Part shown: piece by piece, positions 56,529-64,000 of the stretch | Layout: every line of letters starts with the position of its first letter | Numbering within the stretch: position 1 is the first letter of the stretch | Assembly: GCA_018340805.1 (NCBI GenBank) | Contig: JACMZG010000008.1 | Span: forward strand, 59,211,281-59,275,280 | DNA: 64,000 nucleotides | Direction of reading: 5' to 3' | Source: Microvelia longipes | Taxonomy: Eukaryota; Arthropoda; Insecta; Hemiptera; Veliidae | Made by a program: the position numbers and the translations under genes | The notes under the pieces: model-generated | Seen by the model: only the letters and a program-made list of their open reading frames with translations | Told to the model about the DNA's origin: nothing | Database searches by the model: none

Positions 56529-56574
56529 ACACTGAAGACGCCAGGGTGCGCCAGGCGAAACATCGGTTGTATGT
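56529..56574 (+). ncRNA. Hammerhead-ribozyme-like motif, best stem closure
   Basis: Stem I ACA (56529-56531) with TGT (56572-56574); CTGAAGA at 56532; an extra C; stem II GCC with GGC; GAA at 56557-56559; stem III ACA with TGT around a 5-base loop; A at the cleavage position. All three helices close, each with 3 bp. The extra base after CTGAAGA is shared with the other motifs in the window. Confidence 0.5.
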
Positions 56575-56664
56575 AAATTAAACTTATTTTCAAAATAAGA
56601 ACTGAAGTTTTCAATAATTTTAGTAATTATGTTATTTGAAAACAGCCTGCAATATATTTTTACA

Positions 56665-57143
56665 TTTCTTCATTTATACCGTAGGTATAATGGAAAAGTA
56701 TTGTTTGCTAAAAATCCGAAACCAGGATGTCACCTGACACATTCATTTTATGTGTTATAAAGGCCTCCTAAGTGAATTGCACAAAGTTGTCTGTCTGAGT
56801 TTATGTGTGTGTATGTGTCTGTTATAATCGTAGCTACTAGTGTATTATGCTAAAAAATCAATCTATTGGTGAATTTTGCAATCCGGAAAATAATTTTAAA
56901 TAATGACAGCAAAATTTTCGAAAAACCATAAAACGAGAAGGAATATTGCGATCGGATTAAGTTTGGTATGCATTTAGCCGTGTATAAGACTAACGTATGT
57001 GCCATGTTTCATCTCATTATCAGCAATAGATCAATTTTTATCAAATGACTTGTATATGTTTCCAGGTTTCATTTTATAAATTACAAAAATATTTTATCAT
57101 GCCAAATGAAAAGGTTTTATTTAAAATATATCGGGCACGGAGT
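56665..57143 (+). repeat. DR1 copy, 5' half
   Basis: It begins ATTTATACCGTAGGTATAAT and holds AGGCCTCCTAAGTGAATTGC, a TGTGTGTATGTG tract, TCGTAGCTACTAGTGTATTA and CATCTCATTATCAGCAATAG. The last bases (CACGGAGTACCTCGGA) are a DR1 end in minus orientation, continued at 57681-57780 beyond the inserted TIR element. Confidence 0.7.
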
Positions 57144-57151
57144 ACCTCGGA

Positions 57152-57680
57152 CTTAGAATAATACTATATATAGAAGGAGCACAGGGCCGTAAACACAATG
57201 TAATTCCACTAATAACACGAATGCAGGTTGACTGGTGCAACTAAGTAATGCTGCCAACCTGACAACAAAACATTATTTTAAATATATATTAATGAAAATA
57301 GATCGTAAAGAACAAATAAAATAATTTAAAACACTTGCTGAGTATTTAACAATTCCGGTCTTAGATGGCAAAAGGGTGGCGGAATACAAGAATCTACATT
57401 TAGTTGACGAGGACTACTTATTATATATAATTTTAATAAATACGTTAAACTACAATTTAAAATGCTTTAAATATTGTAATGCACCGATATTTTTATTAGT
57501 ATTTTATGAATAATCAATCATTAATTAATAATAGAACATAATAATTCAGCAACCGGAAGTATTGCCAACTTTTTTTTAGAAAATTGTATATTGTTAGGGT
57601 GGCAGCATTACTTAGTTGCACCAGTGAACTGACTTTCGTGTTATCAGTAGAGCTCCTTCTATATATAGTATTATTCTAAG
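57152..57680. mobile_element. TIR element of 529 bp with 8-bp target duplication
   Basis: The perfect terminal inverted repeats CTTAGAATAATACTATATAT AGAAGGAGC (29 bp) are bounded by ACCTCGGA at 57144-57151 and 57681-57688. The subterminal regions are also partly inverted (AGTAATGCTGCC against GGCAGCATTACT). An 8-bp duplication fits hAT-, P- or Merlin-type transposases; the TIR start does not match a textbook hAT end. Non-autonomous. It is inserted into a DR1 copy. Confidence 0.88.
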
Positions 57681-57780
57681 ACCTCGGATCTTTTTCTCAC
57701 ATAATGGGATTTTTTACGCTCTTCTTACTTCTTCGGACTTGCTTCGTTCGTTCTCAAACTATACAAAATTACCTAAATTT

Positions 57781-59299
57781 ATAATGATTTCTTGTAGGGA
57801 CCCTAACAGCTCTTTGTTAGTGTTACATTAAAAACTTTAATTAAAGCAAAAAAAAATGCGGATTATACTTTTATATCATGTTTAAGAATGCATTAAAAAC
57901 CTGTGATCATACTTGGCTGCCTAGTTTTTTATTAGTATAGTTTCTTTATAAGAATATGAGCTCTACATTTTATTAATGTATCACATGATTTTTACACATT
58001 TAAACAAACTTTTTTCTATTATCTTAGGTGTCGAACCAAAAATATATATGCTTGCCAATAAATTACATACTAAAAGTTCATTTCAATAGCAATGAAATTT
58101 CCACAACTAATTCATAACTAGTTTTGCTTTCTGACGACACTTTGAACGTCGAAAAGCAGTTGAAAATTAAAAATGATTGGTATTTAAAATGGAAAAATCA
58201 ATATTTATAAAATGGCGACCAATATCAAATTGAAACTTTGTGGGTCGATCGACCATCTATAGATAAATGTATGTGTCTAATGTAAACTCGAACGTTCAAA
58301 TTTTCATGTTTTAACGAATTTATTAAATTTTTGATGACTTCAGGTCGCAAAATAGGCTATTATAGCCTAAAAATATTATCTTCCCAACAACTAGTCTGTT
58401 TTTTGTGACAAGTTTATCTCTCTAGCACAAACACCGAGGGAGTTATGGGTGTCACTGATAAACAAACATACAGACGGACAACATGATGAAAACCTCTCAG
58501 AACATCATGAAAATATCATAGATACGGATAGTTACGGTGAAACTATCCTAATTAATTATTAATATTTGAGTATTCGAATTTCTAAATTGAAGTTCAGGAA
58601 AGTGAATCCCTGTGTATAATATAAAAATTGGGTGAGTTTCATTTAATAAGACTAGTATATGAAAGGTTTTTATTGGATCAATTATTTTAAGTAGCATCGT
58701 ACAAGGTCACCTGGAAAGGCGACCGCTTGAAATAAAAATAATGCTTCCACTGCCTTAGGAAGAATGAAGCGAGTCTGAAAGTTAGGCAATTAACATATTT
58801 TGAAAATCAGCGAAGATGGTATATAGTGAGAAATAGTTACCCCACATGATTTTTTTACATGGAGTAAAAAGTAAGTAAGTTTGTTGAGAAGTAAGTTTGT
58901 TCCATCTTAAGGTAGGCTTGGAGGCATGGACGAAATTAAAGGATTTTTTTTTAAATGCAACATAATTCTACTTAACTGTCTCGTATAAAAGAAGGGGTCT
59001 AAACCGTATGACACCCAATTCAACCCCTCGACCCGCTAATAGGAAAAATCGTAAAACAACATGTAAAGTAATTTTGTTTTTACATATTGACACGCTTTTT
59101 CGGTTACTTAGGATTGTGCTAAGTAAATTGGTCTCTGACATTTAGCATTTAAAAACTACAAATACAGACACTTTGTTTAAGCCCCGTTCAAATATTTTTT
59201 TAAAAATTTTATGACACACCAAGTTTGGTTAATGATTTCATCCATATTTCACAATAGATCTGAATAGATTTGTAAGATGAATCATCATGCTAGGAATGA
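57781..59299 (-). other. Upstream intron or intergenic with DR1 fragments
   Basis: 58400-58530 (GGGAGTTATGGGTGTC, ACATACAGACGGACAAC) and 58610-58860 resemble two facing DR1 pieces. The second has a degenerate 5S-like segment at 58687-58730 (TTAAGTAGCATCGTACAAGG, GGCGACCGCTTG). Nothing else was recognised. Confidence 0.5.
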
Positions 59300-59399
59300 A
59301 TGAATTCATTCCGAACAGAGAGCAAATGTGCAAGATACAGTGTAAGACAATGGATGTGTCAATGGATCATGTATGTATATATAAAAACACACACCAACA

Positions 59400-59411
59400 G
59401 ATATATATATA

Positions 59412-59505
<94 letters not shown>

Positions 59506-59606
59506 AGAAAAAAAAGCAGAAAAGCAGAAATGATTCTGCTTATATATATGTAATATATATGTGTGTGTGTATATATACATACATACACACACACACACAC
59601 ACATAT
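59400..59606. repeat. (TA)n, (TG)n and (CA)n microsatellites with a flanking palindrome
   Basis: A TA run of about 100 bp, then TGTGTGTG at 59560 and ACACACAC at 59584. AATGATTCTGCTTATATATA at 59529 pairs with its complement at 59612-59633. The long Ile/Tyr frames on both strands are artefacts of the array. Confidence 0.9.
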
Positions 59607-59639
59607 ATATTCCATATATATAAGCAGAATCATTCTCCC

Positions 59640-60420
59640 TACTCTTCCTATTCACTACTTTCATGCCGGCAACCTTCTGAACGTAATTTGCTTTTAAAAT
59701 TCGCTAAATAGTGCATTTAGCGAAAGCACTATTTTTTCACTCCCCAGGGAATGCCCCTGGGGTATAATAAAATGTCTATCTTATAAAATGTATTATTTCT
59801 CTATAAAAGTTTTCGCCCCCAATACAGTACTATAAATTGTATAAACACGTCAAAACAAAGTTCAAGAAAAGTGATAAAGTTTTAGCTTATCAAGCACGAA
59901 ATTTTAGGAAGAAACTTGAAATAAACATCACTAATTTTCTAGTTAAGAGAATTCCGGGTTATTTTTGAAGCTTTTCTAAAGATCCAGAATGGGAATTCTT
60001 CAACGTTTAGGTTTGAAGATTTTAAATGCTTGAAATTCTTTGGTATCTTCTAACTTTAATGTAGTTATTTTATTTTTGAGTTATAGGTCGGTTTGATGTT
60101 GTCATCATATTTTACATACTTCTTTACACAGATAAGGTTTTAGATTTTTAATAAATCGAGTAAACAAGCAAATTGAGTGATCATAAGGCGCTGATCTAAT
60201 GGCGTAAGATAGACCCCCCAGTCGTCTTTCGATGAAAAAATAATCTGTCAAGAATGGTTTAAAACTTCTATGATCATTTCATTAACAAGCTCATAAGCTT
60301 AATAACAAGTTTACACCAAAAAATAAAAATTATAAAATTTAATAAATAGTATTACGAATATTAAAAAAATAATTTCTTATTTATGAAACATACTAAAATG
60401 TATTATGTAGTATTAAGTTT
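59640..60420. other. No recognised gene; short stems only
   Basis: A CCCCAGGGAATGCCCCTGGGG stem at 59742-59762 and a TAGTGCATTT/AGCGAAAGCACTA stem just before it are noted. Otherwise AT-rich sequence. Confidence 0.45.
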
Positions 60421-60424
60421 ACGC

Positions 60425-61050
60425 AAACAAGGTACATTGTATAGCATGTCATCACAAAACAAGGTACATTGTAAAGCATGTCATTACAAAACAAGGTACA
60501 TTGTATATCATGTCATCACAAAACAAGGTACATTGTATAGCATGTCATCACGAAAAAAGGTACATTGTATAGCTTGTCATCACAAAACAAGGTACATTGT
60601 ATATCATGTCATCACAAAACAAGGTACATTGTATAGCTTGTCATCACAAAACAAGGTACATTGTATAGCATCTCATCACAAAACAAGGTACATTGTATAT
60701 CATGTCTCACAAAACAAGGTACATTGTATAGCATGTCATCACAAAACAAGGTACATTGAATAGCATGTCATCACAAAACAAGGTACATTTTATAGCTTGT
60801 CATCACAAAACAAGGTACATAGTATAGCATGTCATCACAAAACAAGGTACATTGTATATCATGTCATCACAAAACAAGGTACATTGTATAGCATGTCATC
60901 ACAAAACAAGGTACATTGAATAGCATGTCATCACAAAAAAGGTAGTAGCAGTCACAAAACAAGGTTAGTAATAGCAGTCATCACAAAACAAGGTACATTG
61001 TATAGCTTGTCATCACAAAACAAGGTACATAGTATAGCATGTCATCACAA
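60425..61050. repeat. 32-bp tandem array, about 19 units
   Basis: The unit is ACAAAACAAGGTACATTGTA followed by TAGCATGTCATC. Variant units (ATCATG, AGCATG, GAATAGCATG, AGCTTG, AGTATAGCATG) recur in the same order twice from about 60690 to 61050. Because 32 is not a multiple of 3 the array reads open in frame for 126 codons as a 32-residue period; I regard this as non-coding. Confidence 0.92.
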
Positions 61051-61185
61051 AACTCCTCTTAAAATTACACAACACATTATGGAATGTCAAATAACTTCCA
61101 CCCGACCTCTTAGCGCTTGGTGTTTGTCTTTTTTGATTGTTAATTGTAGTCTTTTTACAAATTTTGAAAAAAAAATTCTAGATGC

Positions 61186-61216
<31 letters not shown>

Positions 61217-61534
61217 TCACACCTAGAATTGCGGTCACTGTAATGGTCGATCATAACTGAAGCAACTATGATTCTCAAATGCGGGGTTAAATTGACAAAT
61301 TATAATGAATTTTAATGTATTTATAATTAGTGTCCATTAAGTAAACTAATGTCTAGAGTATACTAATTTCGGTCTTGCAACACTCGACTGCAGAATAATT
61401 AATTAAATCGATATCTAGCTTAGCTCGATAGTTAAAGCTTCGGAAAAATATTACAGTACGTAACCATTTATTATTAATAAACTACGTTCATATGTCCACG
61501 AAACAATTAAAAATGCCTTTGATTAAACTTCGAC
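61051..61534. other. Spacer with a (GA)n microsatellite
   Basis: GA repeats at 61187-61215; otherwise no feature. Confidence 0.6.
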
Positions 61535-61545
61535 GCCTAGTTATT
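61535..61545. repeat. Left target-site duplication of SINE
   Basis: GCCTAGTTATT, identical to 62486-62496. Confidence 0.9.
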
Positions 61546-62485
61546 TTTTATTTTTATTTTACCCGTAGGGTCATGTAGCGTTTTCCCCTCACTCAAATCT
61601 CACTCAACATTAGCCCCTGAGTTTGTGCACATCCAATCATCTAGGAAGCACCCCCTCCGTACATGGTAGCACATATAACCAGTTCACAGTTTGTCCATCT
61701 CATCCAGCCCAACCAGACTCTATCTAAACTCACTGCTCTGGCTAGTGTCTGCGACTAGTTCACCGTGTGCCTAGTTCATCTAGACCAGCTAGACTCTGGC
61801 TAGGCTCACCGTTCTGGCTAGCGCCGACTACTAGATCACTGTGTGCTAGTTTCATCTAGTCTTACTAGCTCCTCTGATCACATTAGTCTCACTTGACCTC
61901 GTCCTTCCAGTCTCACCAATCTTATCAGTTCCACTAGCTTCACCAGACTCTAAGCTAGGCTCACCGCTCTGGCCAGTCCAGCGCCACCCGACAAAGAACC
62001 CAGCACCCAGATGTCAGCGTGCACAAACTTATTCTATAGCCCTGACCTGAAAGTCAAAGCTCCGCAGTGCTATTAGGCGACGTCTGTCTTCAAGAACCGA
62101 GCACTTTGTTCCTAGTCACTTTCGTTACTCGTGTCGCCGCCATCACTTTCACTGACTAAGTTTTTGGACATACAAAGGCTCATTATATCTTTCCGACCTT
62201 CATCTCCCCCAGCCCGCAGAACATTAGCTTTTCGTGAGCTGGAGACAACGGAAACGTGGATCCAGACTTGTCTCAGATGAAACTAGATCCAACCCCACAT
62301 TTGCGTATTAGTAGCCAAGGAAACCACGTAAAACCCTGGCTGGGTTGGCCGACCTTGAATTCAAGACCTCCCGAGTGTACGGTACAAGGGATAACCTCAT
62401 ATTGAGGTCCTCCCCCGGCTGGATTTGAACCCTCGACCTCCAGGTCGAAAGGCGAGCGCTCTACCACTGAGCTACCGGACTCGGT
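61546..62485 (-). mobile_element. Long tRNA-derived SINE, 940 bp, well preserved
   Basis: The minus-strand head ACCGAGTCCGGTAGCTCAGT carries an A box (TAGCTCAGTGGT, 62463-62474) and a B box (GGTTCAAATCC, 62421-62431), the Pol III promoter of a tRNA-like gene. The body has semi-repetitive GACTAGTNNCTAGTTC-type sequence and ends in an A-rich ATAAAAATAAAAAAT tail. Identical 11-bp duplications flank it. Partial copies are at 7.4-8.2, 33.7-34.2 and 39.8-40.4 kb. The anticodon loop is degraded, so this is not a working tRNA gene. Confidence 0.9.
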
Positions 62486-62496
62486 GCCTAGTTATT
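62486..62496. repeat. Right target-site duplication of SINE
   Basis: GCCTAGTTATT, identical to 61535-61545. Confidence 0.9.
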
Positions 62497-64000
62497 AAAT
62501 TTCAATCTAATAAAAGAATATTAGCAATATATTTTATTAATGTATTATATCTTTCGTTGATTAAATTTTTGTTTGCCACAGAACAAAAATTTTTAACATG
62601 TATAAAAAAAACTTTTTGATTGGTATAGTTTAAGTATTGTACAAACACATATGTATTTTCCTCGTTAACTTTTAAACCAAAAGTTAAGTAGCAATCATAT
62701 TTTTCCCACTTGCTTTTTAAGTTGTACGGGTTTTAGATATGTATAGTATCATAAGTCAATTTCTCTAATCATTCTCTAATTTCCCCTATAACATTAGCTC
62801 ATATTTGCTCCAAAAATTAACAATAATACTGTGATAATTAATACTACAATGCGTAAATAAATGATACGCGGTCTCATAATATTTGACACACACCTTTGAA
62901 TTTTCCTTTTAGCAAATTTTCATCAGAAAATGTTATCACAGTTAATTAACATTTTATAGCATACATGAAAAGTGATTGTTATTTTGTCATGAGAAGGCAA
63001 CTTTATAATTAAACCAGTCTTATGATATTTTCCTCTTAAATTTTACAACTAAGTTCAATTTACCTACGTAAATTGAACTTAGTTCTTCTAAGATGAATAC
63101 CTACTAAAGTATAGATAACATTAAATTACGAACTTTTAAAATTTAACTTTAAAAGCTTTTTAACTCGATATCCTCTAAGTATACTTTATGTATACTCAGA
63201 GGATTTGATTTTGATTTTACGTCAAAAGAATATTTAATATCTGCAAGCGTGAAGAAACAAAAATTTATTAAATGGAATAAGATTTCATCACAATAAATAT
63301 AAGATGTTTTGTTCGTTCTCATATCATTAGATGAGAAGAATCTCTAGTTTTTACTCGAGATTCTTGTGATCTTGTTTTTGAAATTTCATCAAAATATTTA
63401 TGAAGGAACAAAAGGGATTAAGGCCTTCTCAATAATTTCTTTCTCAGGTGTTCTGCATACCGCAGGAAGATGAGAGATTAAAACTTCACCCATCTCGACT
63501 CCTCACCTCTTGACATTCCTTTGTATAAAAATTAATTATTATTAATCTTAGCTGATTATATTTACTAAAAAATCTAGACTTTATATGTTTAGCTTTCAAT
63601 TGTAAAATCAGGTTTAAAGGTATTTTCAAGAGATATTAAATTTAATATATTATAAATTATTCCCGGTTCCCTTGAAATTAGATTCATATGTAAAACAAAC
63701 CAGAGAATTTTCATTCGATGTAATAATGAATTATTAGACTTTATACAAATAGAACACGAAATGTATCAAAGTTCAATTTGTTTAATTAACCAACCACTAC
63801 GGTTTGTTTAATAAACCAAGGTAATTCAAGAAATCAACATGTAGCGAATAAGGTGACTGTAGTCATATTTGGGAGATAGTGCTTTTCAGATTTTAATTAA
63901 ATTTACCTCTCATTTTTGGAGATGTATTGAAAACAATAAGGTATACACTTGTGTTTGTACGCTTTGTATGAGCCTCATGAAATATAATTCATGGAATTAA
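62497..64000. other. Window end, no gene recognised
   Basis: Perfect or near-perfect small hairpins at 63048-63082 (CTAAGTTCAATTTAC with its complement) and 63170-63205 (ATCCTCTAAGTATAC with its complement). A GC-richer patch at 63440-63520 (TTCTGCATACCGCAGGAAGA) has no identifiable domain and may be the tail of a retroelement. Confidence 0.45.

Noticed and set aside
59300..59664. Tyr/Ile-rich frames on both strands
   Set aside because: TA and TG/CA microsatellite translation.
60383..60763. 126-codon repetitive protein
   Set aside because: Product of a 32-bp tandem DNA array with no stop in any frame; no flanking exon signals and unit variation does not respect codons.
62421..62485. Functional tRNA gene on the minus strand
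   Set aside because: A and B boxes are good, but the anticodon stem and acceptor pairing are poor, and it is the head of a SINE with target duplications.
55412..64000. Missing TM1-TM3 exons of the receptor
   Set aside because: I looked on the minus strand for TM2/TM3 and DRY-like motifs with splice sites and found none I could defend.

Overview
The window is AT-rich, intron-rich, transposon-laden nuclear DNA. It has split genes with GT-AG introns, no operons, and many decayed retroelements, foldback elements and microsatellites. One gene is a leucokinin-type neuropeptide receptor, and the LTR retrotransposon has a primer-binding site of the tRNA-Lys type. Together these point to an arthropod, most likely an insect; the species cannot be named from the sequence.

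Two host genes are present and converge tail to tail. On the plus strand, eight exons between 3067 and 11388 encode the C-terminal 385 residues of the mitochondrial processing peptidase alpha subunit, including the glycine-rich loop and the stop codon. Its 5' exons lie to the left of the window. On the minus strand, five exons between 55411 and 19545 encode the C-terminal 248 residues of a leucokinin (kinin) receptor, a class A GPCR, covering TM4 to TM7 and the whole cytoplasmic tail. Exon phases agree at every junction in both genes. The receptor's TM1-TM3 exons were not found and probably lie beyond 64000. Its intron between the TM5 and TM6 exons is about 24.8 kb and holds most of the mobile elements.

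Layout: 1-2892, a giant foldback element with a GC-rich retro-insertion in its loop; 3067-11388, the peptidase gene, with a mariner-type foldback, a ribozyme-bearing Penelope-like derivative and an old SINE in its introns; 13.9-17.65 kb, Penelope-like element (PLE) remains with GIY-YIG endonuclease pieces and inverted terminal repeats; 19.5-28.1 kb, the receptor 3' exons, with a 29-bp minisatellite of about 2.3 kb in between; 28.2-43.5 kb, foldbacks, two LINE relics and SINE copies; 43558-51220, a complete but frame-broken Ty3/gypsy-type LTR retrotransposon; 52.9-55.4 kb, the receptor TM5 and TM4 exons; 55.4-64 kb, intron or upstream sequence with a terminal-inverted-repeat element, a tandem array and a well-preserved 940-bp SINE.

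The most interesting signals are several hammerhead-ribozyme-like motifs, some within inverted Penelope-like terminal repeats; a dispersed repeat family that carries a 5S-rRNA-like internal segment in mid-element and appears to have seeded the large 29-bp minisatellite; and a receptor gene that keeps intact exons despite foldback and TIR elements sitting 50-80 bp from its splice acceptors.
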